From contig NZ_AQRA01000009.1 of the NCBI RefSeq assembly GCF_000626715.1, positions 1 to 64,000 on the forward strand: a DNA stretch of 64,000 nucleotides, given 5' to 3'. Shown here one piece after another: positions 18,141 to 26,913 of the stretch. The stretch is from Aquimarina atlantica. GTDB lineage: Bacteria > Bacteroidota > Bacteroidia > Flavobacteriales > Flavobacteriaceae. The position numbers were made by a program, and so were the translations under genes. How positions within the stretch are numbered: the first letter of the stretch is position 1; each line of letters starts with the position of its first letter. The notes beneath the pieces were generated by a model. It was given only the letters and a program-made list of their open reading frames with translations, was not told the origin of the DNA and ran no database searches.

Positions 18141-18334
18141 ATTTTTGGTTTTTTTATTTAGGGATCCAGAGGTTTTTTAATACCTGAAAAGTAGTAGACA
18201 CCCTAATTTTATTATACTATTTATGTAAGGAAATAATTAGTCGTTTAATTTTTCTTAGACAAACAATATTGGTTGATCTTTTTAGGATTGATACTATTAG
18301 AATTTACAATATTTGTAGTCATGATTTCCGAGCG

Positions 18335-18365
18335 CGAAGATACAAATCTAGTCACCTAAATGCAA
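18335..18365 (-). promoter_or_regulatory. Promoter of icd
   Basis: On the minus strand a TTG (18365-18363) is followed after 20 nt by TATCTTCG (18342-18335), one mismatch from the Bacteroidota -7 consensus TAnnTTTG. An alternative box TAGATTTG lies at 18350-18343. Either gives a leader of roughly 190-200 nt before the icd ATG at 18140. Confidence 0.55.
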
Positions 18366-18484
18366 CCTGTGTGTTATTAGTTTTGAATTAGAGAGCGTTG
18401 AATTATAGTTTGTTGAATATTAGAGTGAAAAAAATGTAAGATATTGAAATTTTGACCTGTTTTTAGAAGTATTCTCAAAATAAA

Positions 18485-18521
18485 AAGCCATATCAAGAAT
18501 ACGAATATTTTGATATGGCTT
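18485..18521 (-). terminator. Terminator hairpin without an assigned gene
   Basis: A perfect 12-bp stem (arms 18485-18496 and 18510-18521) with a 13-nt loop is followed on the minus strand by a T-rich stretch. The genes around it already have their own terminators. This one therefore implies a transcript that starts somewhere in 18522-19055, most simply the 49-residue ORF at 18590-18739. Confidence 0.6.
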
Positions 18522-18589
18522 CATCGAAAATAATTATAATGTTAGCTGTTTTACCCGCTATTAAATAAAAACTTTCGTTATTTATAACA

Positions 18590-18739
18590 TTAGTACTTAT
18601 TTTCAATTTTGAGCAGATTTAAATTTGTCAAATAAGGATTTGTACAGTTTATTTCTACTCTTACGACTAATACGTGTGTTTGTGTTTCTAAATTACTTTT
18701 GTAATTTTTCAGTTTTTCACCCGGATAGTCAAATGCCAT
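18590..18739 (-). CDS. Possible small protein of unknown function
   Basis: A 49-codon ATG frame encodes a product beginning MAFDYPGEKLKNYKSN and ending NLNLLKIENKY. It has no signal peptide or membrane segment and is mixed charged/beta-like (THVLVVRVEINC). A stop codon lies immediately upstream in frame, and a good terminator hairpin lies about 70 bp downstream on the same strand, which is the main support. It could equally be the surviving end of a decayed gene. I recognise no homologue. Confidence 0.35.
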   Translation of the reverse strand: MAFDYPGEKLKNYKSNLETQTHVLVVRVEINCTNPYLTNLNLLKIENKY

Positions 18740-19055
18740 TTACAATTAAAAAGGTGTCAAAACTTAATTTTTTCTTCTGAATTTCATTTTGAAATGATCC
18801 TAAAGTAAAGCCCTTAAAGTGATTTCAAGGATGTATTCAAAAAAATAACTTTCGTTCTATATTTATTTTAATTCTAAACTGGTCTTAATATGTTCAAAGA
18901 ACGTTTGTTTAGATATATAGCCAAGAATCCTTGTGTCATCATGTGCTATAGTATTCTACTTATAAATATAAGGAAAATTGATTTGCGGTTTGTTAATTCT
19001 TATTAGATTAATTATCAACATTTTATGAACTTGTGTTATTAACTTTTGTTCATAA
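18740..19055. other. Non-coding gap, possibly with gene remnants
   Basis: No convincing gene lies here. On the minus strand around 18865-18945 a 25-30-codon open stretch without a start (ILGYISKQTFFEHIK... ending LELK then stop) has protein-like composition and may be a relic. A 9-bp inverted repeat (about 19022-19030 with 19048-19056) sits beside the rplS terminator. The rest is AT-rich with no recognisable signal. Confidence 0.4.
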
Positions 19056-19083
19056 AAAAAGACCGTTAATTAACGGTCTTTTT
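19056..19083 (-). terminator. Terminator of rplS
   Basis: The 18-bp self-complementary core GACCGTTAATTAACGGTC (19061-19078) is flanked by A5 and T5, so it can act in either direction. It lies 22 bp past the L19 stop codon. Confidence 0.9.
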
Positions 19084-19104
19084 AATTTGTAAAAGAAATA
19101 AGAA

Positions 19105-19455
19105 TTAATTTCTTTTTTCTTTGATACGTGCTTTTTTACCGGTAAGTCCTCTAAAGTAGAATATACGAGCTCTACGAACTTTACCTCTTTTATTCACTTC
19201 GATTTTTTGAAGTGCTGGTAAGTTTACTGGAAAAATACGCTCTACACCAATAGTTCCTGACATCTTTCTGATTGTAAAAGTTTCAGTAGATCCAGAACCT
19301 CTTCTTTGGATTACAACTCCTCTAAAGAACTGTGTACGTGTTTTGTTTCCTTCTTTAATTTCGTAATAAACAGTGATTGTATCACCTGCAGAGAATTCAG
19401 GCATCTCTTTTTTTGCAACAAATTCGTCTTGTACGAATTTTACTAAATCTTCCAT
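19105..19455 (-). CDS. rplS: 50S ribosomal protein L19
   Basis: Large-subunit protein at the interface with the 30S subunit. Its 116 residues match the family (about 115). Diagnostic segments are PEFSAGDTITVYYEI, FRGVVIQRRGSGSTETFTIRK and VERIFPVNLPALQKIEV, with a basic C-terminus (RGKVRRARIFYFRGLTGKKARI). It follows trmD on the same strand at 228 bp, the conserved trmD-rplS order. It has its own promoter at 19528-19557, so it can be expressed separately. Confidence 0.98.
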   Translation of the reverse strand: MEDLVKFVQDEFVAKKEMPEFSAGDTITVYYEIKEGNKTRTQFFRGVVIQRRGSGSTETFTIRKMSGTIGVERIFPVNLPALQKIEVNKRGKVRRARIFYFRGLTGKKARIKEKRN

Positions 19456-19527
19456 TTTTGATATAGTTTCTTGATTTTATTAAAGCAACATTCACGATTT
19501 TCGCCAGAGGTTGATCTAATCAGGGTG

Positions 19528-19557
19528 CAAAAATAAGTATTATTTGATGATTTGCAA
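19528..19557 (-). promoter_or_regulatory. Promoter of rplS
   Basis: On the minus strand TTG (19557-19555), a 19-nt spacer and TATTTTTG (19535-19528) form a full match to the Bacteroidota vegetative promoter. Transcription would start near 19522, giving a leader of about 65 nt. Confidence 0.75.
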
Positions 19558-19683
19558 GTGTTTTGCGATTATTATTGGTTCTCTATTAAATTTATCACTT
19601 TCAATGTTTGACTATTAAATAAAAGTATAAATAACTTTAGGTTCTTTTGAATAGTTAATTTAAGTTGATATTGTATAGTTATT

Positions 19684-20361
19684 TTACTCATCTAACAGAT
19701 CAGGTCTTCTGTCTTTTGTTCTTTGATAAGCTTGTTCTTCTCGCCATGTTTCTATTTTAGGAAAATTACCAGAGGTTAGAACTTCTGGGACTTTCCAACC
19801 TTTATATTCTGCGGGTCTTGTGTAAATAGGAGGGGCTAATAAGTTATCCTGAAAAGAATCGGTTAATGCAGAAGTCTCATTACCGAGTACTCCCGGAATA
19901 AGTCTAATGACTGTATCGCATAAGATTAGCGCACCTAGTTCTCCGCCAGATAACACATAATCTCCTACAGATATTTCTTTGGTAATGAAATGATCTCTTA
20001 CACGTTGATCTACTCCTTTGTAATGACCGCAAAGAATAATTAGATTTCCTTTTAACGATAGTTGGTTTGCAATCCCTTGATTTAAAGTTTCACCATCTGG
20101 AGTCATATAGATGACTTCGTCATAGTCTCTTTCTGATTTTAATTTAGAGATACATTTGTCGATAGGCTCTATCATCATAACCATACCAGCGCCACCACCA
20201 AATTGATAATCATCAACTTGTTTATAATTTGTATCGGTATAATCTCTAAGATTATGAAACTGTACTTCAACCAACCCTTTTTCTATTGATCGCTTCATTA
20301 TAGAAGCTTCAAAAGGACTTTTTAGTAGATCAGGTACTACGGTGATGATATCTATGCGCAT
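19684..20361 (-). CDS. trmD: tRNA (guanine37-N1)-methyltransferase
   Basis: Methylates G37 next to the anticodon in tRNAs that read CUN, CCN and CGG, which prevents +1 frameshifting. 225 residues, SPOUT fold. Visible motifs are YQFGGGAGMVMMIEP (about 52-66), LIILCGHYKGVDQRV and the knot segment ISVGDYVLSGGELGALIL (about 130-147), and the linker ends in PPIYTRPAEYKG. The C-terminal domain carries the typical WREEQAYQRTKDRRPDLL. It lies between the secreted coiled-coil gene and rplS on the same strand. Confidence 0.97.
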   Translation of the reverse strand: MRIDIITVVPDLLKSPFEASIMKRSIEKGLVEVQFHNLRDYTDTNYKQVDDYQFGGGAGMVMMIEPIDKCISKLKSERDYDEVIYMTPDGETLNQGIANQLSLKGNLIILCGHYKGVDQRVRDHFITKEISVGDYVLSGGELGALILCDTVIRLIPGVLGNETSALTDSFQDNLLAPPIYTRPAEYKGWKVPEVLTSGNFPKIETWREEQAYQRTKDRRPDLLDE

Positions 20362-20426
20362 CTTTATCTAATTCATTTGTGGGTGCAAAGATGCAAAAGA
20401 ATATGATGAAAATCTAGAAATTAAAA

Positions 20427-21044
20427 CTACTTAGCACCAGCTTTACGTTGTTTATTGATTTCATCCTGAAGCTTACGCATTACTTTTTGTTCTCTCTCCA
20501 GGGCTCTTCGTCTGTGATCCTCAAACTCTGCTTCGGTTTCGGCTAATGCCTTTTTGGCTTGTAGTGTTATTGTATTACTGTTTTTGAATTTATATATAAA
20601 AAAACTAAGCAAGGCGATAAGCACACCAATAATAACCCACATAATGGTTTTGTAGCTAGATTTGGTTAGTGCTGCTCCAAAAAAGTTAATGCTGTCTTTT
20701 TCCTTAGTAACAGCTGCGAGATCTCCATTTGTTTTGGCAAGTGATTCTTCGAGTCCGGTTATTGTAGATTTTTGCTCATCAATCTTAAGGTTGGTAGTGT
20801 TTAATTTTGATTCTAATGTTTTAAGTGTGTCTATAGTGTTGCTTTTAAGTTTGTTTAACCAAACTAGTTTCACTACTTTATATTCTTGAAATTTTCCGGA
20901 TTTTTTTATCACCATATCAAATTGCCCTTCGATCTTTTCCTGCCTTAAAGCATCAGCAACCGTTGCATTTTCTTCTTGTGCATAGGTAGTTTCAAAAAAA
21001 GATAGAAGTAGTATAAAAACTAGTAGATACTGTGGTAATTTCAT
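20427..21044 (-). CDS. Membrane-anchored coiled-coil protein upstream of trmD
   Basis: A 205-residue protein: signal peptide (ending TTYAQE, about 22), a short globular part (about 25-65), a coiled coil (about 67-115), one membrane segment (about 130-150, IMWVIIGVLIALLSFFIY) and a basic, charged cytoplasmic-type tail (about 152-205) rich in Glu/Arg/Lys. No methyltransferase motif is present. Homologues in this position may be mislabelled as tRNA methyltransferase because of the trmD neighbour; the sequence does not support that. Role unknown. Confidence 0.72.
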   Translation of the reverse strand: MKLPQYLLVFILLLSFFETTYAQEENATVADALRQEKIEGQFDMVIKKSGKFQEYKVVKLVWLNKLKSNTIDTLKTLESKLNTTNLKIDEQKSTITGLEESLAKTNGDLAAVTKEKDSINFFGAALTKSSYKTIMWVIIGVLIALLSFFIYKFKNSNTITLQAKKALAETEAEFEDHRRRALEREQKVMRKLQDEINKQRKAGAK

Positions 21045-21346
21045 ATTATTATTCTTGTGTTTTTAATGGTTAGATACGATATCCCTATAGTAGAGGTGTA
21101 GTTAGAGAATAAAATAACTAATGACTTTGTGGTATAGGGAATATTTATATGTCGTTTCTTTATTGGTTATTAATTTCTTCTGTAACGGTAATAAATGTAC
21201 GATATTGTGAGTAATTATAAAGTTTTTTTTGCAAGAATTCGTATAGAGATGATTTTGAATCTAGATTATTGATAGTTAAAATCTTACATGATTTTAAAAC
21301 AAGTTTTAGAAATTATGCTTTTTCTTTTTGAAGAACGGAGATAAAA
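21045..21346. other. Intergenic region without a gene
   Basis: An AT-rich gap between the GAPDH terminator and the coiled-coil gene. I see no ORF, RNA motif or full promoter. The plus-strand text contains one near -7 match on the minus strand (TACATTTA, around 21196) without a -33 partner. Confidence 0.4.
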
Positions 21347-21376
21347 AAAGTCGTTATTTATGTAAATAACGACTTT
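21347..21376 (-). terminator. Terminator of the GAPDH gene
   Basis: A 14-bp perfect stem (arms 21347-21360 and 21363-21376) is followed on the minus strand by a T-rich run. It lies 22 bp past the GAPDH stop. Confidence 0.88.
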
Positions 21377-21398
21377 AGAAATTTTAATAAAACGACTA

Positions 21399-22847
21399 CT
21401 AATAATAAGTAAAACGTCTTACTTTGGCGATATATTTTGATAGCCTGATTACTTGATGACTATATCCATATTCATTATCATACCATACATATAAAACAGC
21501 ATTATTTCCTTTTGCATCTACAATAGTAGCATTGCTATCATATATAGAAGGGGCAGAAGAACCAATAATATCACTAGATACTAATTCATTGTCTAGCGAA
21601 TATTTTATTTGCTCTACCAAATCTCCTTCTAATGCATATTTTTTAAGTACCGTATTCATACTTTCTTTAGAAGCTTCTTTTTCTAAATTAAGATTAAGAA
21701 TTGCTAATGATCCATTTGGTACAGGAACTCGTATCGCATTAGAGGTTAATTTTCCTTCAAAACTTGGAAGCGCTTTAGAAACTGCTTTTCCTGCTCCAGT
21801 TTCTGTGATTACCATGTTTAGAGCAGCAGCGCGACCTCTTCTGTATTTTTTATGCATATTATCTACCAGATTTTGGTCATTAGTATATGCATGTATTGTT
21901 TCTAGGTGGCCATTAACAACACCAAAACTTTCATCTACAGCTTGTAGTATTGGGGTAATTGCATTGGTAGTACAAGAGGCAGCAGAAAAAATATCTACTT
22001 TGTCTGGATCATGTTCTTTATGATTAACCCCGTGTACAATATTAGGAACTCCTTTTCCGGGAGCGGTAAGTAGTACTTTGCTAGCTCCTTTTGCTGCCAG
22101 GTGTCTGCTTAACGCTTCTTTATCTCTAAAAGCACCTGTGTTATCTATTACCAGAGCATCCTGAATTCCGTAAGATGTATAATCTATATCTTCTGGGTTA
22201 TTGGCACTAATAATTTTTACAGTGGTACCGTTTATGATTAAAGCACTATTAGCCAAATCTGTTTCTACAGTACCGGCAAAGTCTCCATGCACAGAATCGC
22301 TACGAAGCAATGAGGCTCTTTTTTCTAATACTTCTTGAGTGATAGCTCCTCTCGTTACTATAGCTCTAAGTCTTAATTGACTTCCTTTACCTGTAATGGT
22401 CATTAATTCTCTGGCTACTAAACGACCAATTCGTCCAAATCCATAAAGGACTACATTTTTTGGAGAAATTGGCTTGAATGTCTTTGCATCTTTTAGCTTA
22501 TTTTGTACAAAGCTGTTTATCGAACTGTATTCATCACTTGCCAAATGATACTCATATGTAAGTTTACCTATGTCTAATTTTGATGGAGGTAAATTCATTA
22601 ATTTGATAGCTTGCGCAATTTCTACAGAATCAAAAATTGAAATAGGTTTTTGTACAAACTCGCCAGCATATTCGTGCAGATTGATAATTTCACTTACGTT
22701 TTTATCAATTAACTGATTGCGGAAAAGTACCAACTCGATAGAATTGTCGTACCAAAGATCACTTACAGTCTTTATAAATGCTACTGTAGCGCGACGTCTG
22801 TCTGCCTGAAAGGCTAATTCTTTTTCATAAACTTCGTTAGAGCTCAT
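21399..22847 (-). CDS. gap: Glyceraldehyde-3-phosphate dehydrogenase, long form
   Basis: Interconverts glyceraldehyde-3-phosphate and 1,3-bisphosphoglycerate. At 482 residues it is about 150 longer than ordinary GAPDH: residues 1-130 are a helical N-terminal extension. The Rossmann entry NVVLYGFGRIGRLVARE (GFGRIGR at 136-142) and the active-site SAASCTTNAITP (Cys292) are intact, as is the C-terminal WYDNEYGYSHQVIRL. The long form occurs in Bacteroidota beside a standard-length enzyme; whether it serves gluconeogenesis or NADP cannot be decided here. It is monocistronic, with a -7 box at 22882-22889 and its own terminator. Confidence 0.93.
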   Translation of the reverse strand: MSSNEVYEKELAFQADRRRATVAFIKTVSDLWYDNSIELVLFRNQLIDKNVSEIINLHEYAGEFVQKPISIFDSVEIAQAIKLMNLPPSKLDIGKLTYEYHLASDEYSSINSFVQNKLKDAKTFKPISPKNVVLYGFGRIGRLVARELMTITGKGSQLRLRAIVTRGAITQEVLEKRASLLRSDSVHGDFAGTVETDLANSALIINGTTVKIISANNPEDIDYTSYGIQDALVIDNTGAFRDKEALSRHLAAKGASKVLLTAPGKGVPNIVHGVNHKEHDPDKVDIFSAASCTTNAITPILQAVDESFGVVNGHLETIHAYTNDQNLVDNMHKKYRRGRAAALNMVITETGAGKAVSKALPSFEGKLTSNAIRVPVPNGSLAILNLNLEKEASKESMNTVLKKYALEGDLVEQIKYSLDNELVSSDIIGSSAPSIYDSNATIVDAKGNNAVLYVWYDNEYGYSHQVIRLSKYIAKVRRFTYY

Positions 22848-22881
22848 AATGTGTTGTGTTTTAAAGTCTTGAAATTTCGTG

Positions 22882-22889
22882 CAAAAGTA
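22882..22889 (-). promoter_or_regulatory. -7 promoter box of the GAPDH gene
   Basis: TACTTTTG on the minus strand is a full match to TAnnTTTG, 35 nt before the ATG. No TTG is found at the usual distance upstream, so only the -7 element is supported. Confidence 0.5.
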
Positions 22890-22930
22890 TATATTTCAAA
22901 CGTTTTCGTGAAACCTTTTATGAAAAAAAA

Positions 22931-22957
22931 TCCCATTACTTTATAAAAGTAATGGGA
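22931..22957 (-). terminator. Terminator of the HtrA protease gene
   Basis: A 12-bp stem (22931-22942 with 22946-22957) with core TCCCATTACTTT is followed on the minus strand by eight T. It lies 30 bp past the protease stop codon. Confidence 0.85.
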
Positions 22958-22986
22958 AGTACTATTATAGTTGTGTTTTGTGACGT

Positions 22987-24402
22987 TTATTGAAATACAA
23001 ATTCTCTTTTTTGACCATTTCTGTCTACCAGGCTAATGGTGATATCTTCATCTTTATATTTACTCTCAATTATTTCTTTTACTTCAATAACACTCTTTAC
23101 TTTTTTGCCATCTATTTCACTAATAATAAGGCCTTCCAGGTTATATCTTTTCATTCTCGAGCTCAATGCTTTACTAATTACAACTCCATGATCAAGATCG
23201 AATTTCTTTAAATAGTCTTTGCGTGGGTTAGCTACTTCTACACCAACATCATTTATTTTATATCTTTGAATCTCGTATTTTGATAAGGTAACCGGTAAAA
23301 CAAGTTCTTTATTTTTTCTTAATACACGTACATTAATAACATCTTTAGGTCTCTTGCTGTTTACATACCCTGTTAAATCTGAAAATTTTCTTATAGGTAG
23401 TCCGTCTATTTCTTTTATAACATCCCCTTCTAAAAGTCCTGCTTTTTTTGCTCCGCTATCATCAGCAACAGATGCTACAACTACTCCTTGTGAGGTAGAG
23501 ATGCCATAGGTTTCCATGGCTTTTGGATTTATAGTTCCGCCAGTGATTCCTAATATACCTCTTTGTACACCACCAAATTCTATGATATCGTCGATTATTT
23601 TCTTAGCATTATTTGATGGTACGGCAAAGGCATATCCTACATAACTTCCGGTTTGTGAAGTTATGGCTGTATTGATCCCTATTAACTCTCCTCTTACATT
23701 TACCAATGCACCACCACTATTTCCGGGATTGATAGCAGCATCCGTTTGTATAAAAGATTGAGCTTTATTATCAGATTCATCTAAATCTCTTGATTTTGCA
23801 CTAATAATACCGGCAGTAACAGTAGAAGTAAGGTTAAACGGATTTCCTACCGCAAGTACCCATTCTCCAATTTTGGCCGAATTAGAATCACCAAACGGGA
23901 TGTATGATAATTTTTCTTCGGCATCGATCTTGATAAGTGCTATATCAGACTGCGGAGCAGTACCAACAACTTTGGCTTTATAAGATTTATTATTATTTAA
24001 TGTAATTTCTAAATCAGTAGCTCCATCAATTACGTGGTTATTGGTTACAATATATCCATCTTCTGTAATAATAACTCCTGACCCAGCACCTTGAATTCTT
24101 CTTTCCTGTGCTCCACCATTTCTGAAAAATTCCATTAAATTTCTAGGTGTACGTGTAATCCCATATTGTTTAACATGAACTACTGCATTTACTGTCTTTT
24201 CTGCGGCGGTAGTAAAATCAATACCAGAAACAGAGGCAGAGGCATTAGTATTAGTTAGGGTGTAATTTACAGGGGTTAGATTTGGTTTGGCTTCACTTTC
24301 ATTAACGACAGTAGCTTCAGGTTCTAAAAACATTTTATATGTGCCTAAAGTAAATATACCTGCTAGGATAGCTACAACCAATAAACTCAAAAATCTTTTC
24401 AT
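22987..24402 (-). CDS. Periplasmic Do/DegP (HtrA) family serine protease
   Basis: ATP-independent protease-chaperone for misfolded envelope proteins, 471 residues. An N-terminal signal/anchor (about 4-26) precedes the trypsin-like domain. The triad is complete: His123 (VTNNHVIDGA), Asp153 (QSDIALIKID) and Ser229 (INPGNSGGALVN). Two PDZ domains follow (about 280-375, beginning ILGITGG, and about 385-470). It stands alone with its own terminator. It faces dapF divergently, so the 165-bp gap carries both promoters. Confidence 0.95.
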   Translation of the reverse strand: MKRFLSLLVVAILAGIFTLGTYKMFLEPEATVVNESEAKPNLTPVNYTLTNTNASASVSGIDFTTAAEKTVNAVVHVKQYGITRTPRNLMEFFRNGGAQERRIQGAGSGVIITEDGYIVTNNHVIDGATDLEITLNNNKSYKAKVVGTAPQSDIALIKIDAEEKLSYIPFGDSNSAKIGEWVLAVGNPFNLTSTVTAGIISAKSRDLDESDNKAQSFIQTDAAINPGNSGGALVNVRGELIGINTAITSQTGSYVGYAFAVPSNNAKKIIDDIIEFGGVQRGILGITGGTINPKAMETYGISTSQGVVVASVADDSGAKKAGLLEGDVIKEIDGLPIRKFSDLTGYVNSKRPKDVINVRVLRKNKELVLPVTLSKYEIQRYKINDVGVEVANPRKDYLKKFDLDHGVVISKALSSRMKRYNLEGLIISEIDGKKVKSVIEVKEIIESKYKDEDITISLVDRNGQKREFVFQ

Positions 24403-24539
24403 TTTCTTCTCTTTTTTTGTTTGATTTAAGTAATACTAATCTAATAGACTTGTATTAACTCTTAAAATTACAATTATAGTATACTTTTTTTATGAAATTT
24501 AACTCACAATTAACAACGGTTTTTTGATAACATTCTTTG

Positions 24540-24547
24540 TACCTTTG
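24540..24547 (+). promoter_or_regulatory. -7 promoter box of the dapF operon
   Basis: TACCTTTG is a full match to TAnnTTTG, 20 nt before the dapF ATG. A TTG at 24524-24526 is only 13 nt upstream, too close for the usual spacing, so the -33 element is uncertain. Confidence 0.55.
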
Positions 24548-24567
24548 CTCTTATAATTGAAAGAATA

Positions 24568-25353
24568 ATGACGCTTACATTTTATAAATACCAGGGTACC
24601 GGGAATGATTTTGTAATCATTGATAATAGAGATGCTATACTCTCCAAAAATGATACCAAATTATTTGCCAGACTTTGTGACAGAAAATTTGGTATAGGAG
24701 CCGATGGTTTAATGTTGTTAGAGCTTCCTCGGGATGAAGAGGATGACTTTACAATGGTTTATTTTAATGCAGATGGAAACGAAAGCTCAATGTGTGGTAA
24801 TGGTGGGAGATGCCTGGTTGCTTTTGCAGCTTTTCTTGGGGTAATAAAAGATAAGGCTACCTTTACAGCAATTGATGGTAAGCATAAAGCTGAAATAAAA
24901 GATGGCTTAGTGCATTTGCAAATGCAAAATGTATCTGAGATAGAGAAGTATGATACTCATTTGTTTTTGGATACTGGTTCTCCTCATCATGTTGCAATGG
25001 TTGAGGATTTAGCGAATTATGATGTAGAAAATAAAGGAAGAGCTATACGAAAAGGAGCTCCTTATTTTGAAGCTGGAAGTAATGTGAATTTTGTAGAAAA
25101 GAAAAGCGATAATGAATTTGCTGTGCGTACTTATGAAAGGGGAGTAGAAAATGAAACACTATCATGTGGTACAGGAGTTACTGCAGTGGCTCTTTCTATG
25201 CATACCACCAAATTAACAAACGATCAGGAAATTGATATTCATACCCAGGGAGGAAGATTAAAAGTTACTTTTCAAAAAAATGGAAATGGATATAAGAATA
25301 TCTTTTTGATAGGGCCTGCAGAACAGGTTTTTAAAGGAGAGATTACATGGTAA
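24568..25353 (+). CDS. dapF: Diaminopimelate epimerase
   Basis: Converts LL- to meso-diaminopimelate, the cross-linking residue of peptidoglycan and the precursor of lysine. 261 residues. The two catalytic cysteines lie in the paired motifs SSMCGNGGRC (Cys76) and LSCGTGVTAVALS (Cys200), and the N-terminal FYKYQGTGNDF is canonical. It heads a tightly overlapping operon: its stop overlaps the start of the GNAT gene, and mltG follows, linking precursor synthesis with glycan-strand release. Confidence 0.97.
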   Translation: MTLTFYKYQGTGNDFVIIDNRDAILSKNDTKLFARLCDRKFGIGADGLMLLELPRDEEDDFTMVYFNADGNESSMCGNGGRCLVAFAAFLGVIKDKATFTAIDGKHKAEIKDGLVHLQMQNVSEIEKYDTHLFLDTGSPHHVAMVEDLANYDVENKGRAIRKGAPYFEAGSNVNFVEKKSDNEFAVRTYERGVENETLSCGTGVTAVALSMHTTKLTNDQEIDIHTQGGRLKVTFQKNGNGYKNIFLIGPAEQVFKGEITW

Positions 25354-25874
25354 CACTAAAAGGGAAAAATATTTATTTACGGGCTCTTGAACCCGAAGAT
25401 CTTGATTTTGTTTATATTGTAGAAAATGATGAACAGATTTGGGAAATGAGCTCTACCCAGACTCCATACTCTCGATTTTTGATTAAAGAGTATTTAGAGA
25501 ATTCGCATAAAGATATTTATGAAGTAAAACAGTTACGACTGGTTATTTGTTCTAATGATCATGCTACACTAGGTTTGATAGATTTGTTTGATTTCAATCC
25601 TATGCATAATAGAGCGGGAGTAGGTGTTTTGATAGCAGAAAAAGAAAATAGAGGTATGGGTTATGGAGCAGAAGCTTTAGAACTCATTGTAAACTATGGT
25701 TTTACTCACTTGCATTTACATCAATTGTATGCAAACATTTCTGAAGATAATATAACTAGTATTAAATTATTCGAAAATAGAGGGTTTAATAAAGTTGGGG
25801 TAAAGAAAGAGTGGAATCGAGTAAAAGATATTTATAAAGACGAATTTTTATATCAATTAGTATATGTACATTAA
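25347..25874 (+). CDS. GNAT-family N-acetyltransferase (RimJ/RimL-like)
   Basis: A 175-residue acetyl-CoA-dependent acyltransferase. The acetyl-CoA-binding segment reads VLIAEKENRGMGYGAEALELI (motif A, ENRGMGYG near 104-111), followed by LYANISEDNITSIKLFENRGF (motif B). The N-terminus KGKNIYLRALEPEDLDFVY resembles ribosomal-protein-alanine and spermidine acetyltransferase-like members. It overlaps both dapF (7 bp) and mltG (11 bp), so it is translated as part of the same unit. Substrate unknown. Confidence 0.85.
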   Translation: MVTLKGKNIYLRALEPEDLDFVYIVENDEQIWEMSSTQTPYSRFLIKEYLENSHKDIYEVKQLRLVICSNDHATLGLIDLFDFNPMHNRAGVGVLIAEKENRGMGYGAEALELIVNYGFTHLHLHQLYANISEDNITSIKLFENRGFNKVGVKKEWNRVKDIYKDEFLYQLVYVH

Positions 25875-26907
25875 AAAAATACTATTAGTTATTGCATTAT
25901 TGGGTTTAATTGCGGGAGGGATTTTTGCATACTATGTCTATCAAGCAGTTTTTGCTCCTAATACCAGTTTTGAAACCGAGACAACAACCATTTACATTCC
26001 CACAGGAGCTACCTATACAGAACTTATTGAAACGATTAGCCCTGTAGTTAATGATATTTATAGTTTTGATAGGATTGCAAGAAGAAAAGGGTATATTAAT
26101 AAAATTAAGGCAGGACGATATATTTTACAAAAAGGTCTTAATAATAATGATATCATAAATACTTTACGAAGTAAAAACTCACCTATACACGTAAGTTTTA
26201 ATAATCAGGAAAGGCTAGAGAATCTTGCAGGTAGAATTGCTTCGCAAATCGAGTCGGATAGTATTTCTTTGTTAAAAGCTTTTAAAGAAGAATCTTTTTT
26301 AGAAGCAAATGATTTTACTCCAGAAACCGCTTTAGCAATGTATATTCCTAATAAATATGAATTCTTTTGGAATACTTCTGCAGAACAGTTTAGACAAAGA
26401 ATGCTGAAAGAGTATAAGCGATTTTGGAACGAATCCCGCGTATCAAAAGCAAAGCAAATTGGATTAACCCAAAATCAGGTGATTACTATTGCTTCGATTG
26501 TACAAAAAGAAACGGCAAAAGTAGATGAGCGCCCAAGAGTAGCAGGAGTTTATATGAATAGGTATAATAATAATTGGAAATTGGATGCAGATCCTACCGT
26601 AATCTATGCTATTAAAAAACATCGCAATGACTGGGATGCAATTATAAAACGTGTATTATATAAAGATTTAGAGTTGGATAGTCCTTATAATACTTATAAA
26701 TACGCTTCGATACCTCCAGGGCCAATAGCAATGCCTGATATCTCATCAATTGATGCGGTTCTTAATTATGAAAAGCATGAATATTACTTTTTTGTAGCTA
26801 ATGTAGAAAACTTTGGATATCATAAATTCGCCAAGACGATCAGTCAGCATAATCGTAATAAAAAACAGTATGTTGATTGGATTAATAAACAAGGGGTGAA
26901 ACGATGA
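25864..26907 (+). CDS. mltG: Endolytic murein transglycosylase
   Basis: Cleaves nascent glycan strands inside the chain at the inner membrane and so acts as a terminase of peptidoglycan polymerisation. 347 residues. There is one N-terminal membrane anchor (about 5-27), then a LysM-like region (about 40-110) and the YceG catalytic domain with the diagnostic IASIVQKETAKVDERP (catalytic Glu216), followed by LDADPTVIYA and PPGPIAMP. It starts within the end of the GNAT gene. A hairpin with a U-rich stem follows at 26914. Confidence 0.95.
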   Translation: MYIKKILLVIALLGLIAGGIFAYYVYQAVFAPNTSFETETTTIYIPTGATYTELIETISPVVNDIYSFDRIARRKGYINKIKAGRYILQKGLNNNDIINTLRSKNSPIHVSFNNQERLENLAGRIASQIESDSISLLKAFKEESFLEANDFTPETALAMYIPNKYEFFWNTSAEQFRQRMLKEYKRFWNESRVSKAKQIGLTQNQVITIASIVQKETAKVDERPRVAGVYMNRYNNNWKLDADPTVIYAIKKHRNDWDAIIKRVLYKDLELDSPYNTYKYASIPPGPIAMPDISSIDAVLNYEKHEYYFFVANVENFGYHKFAKTISQHNRNKKQYVDWINKQGVKR

Positions 26908-26913
26908 TTATCG

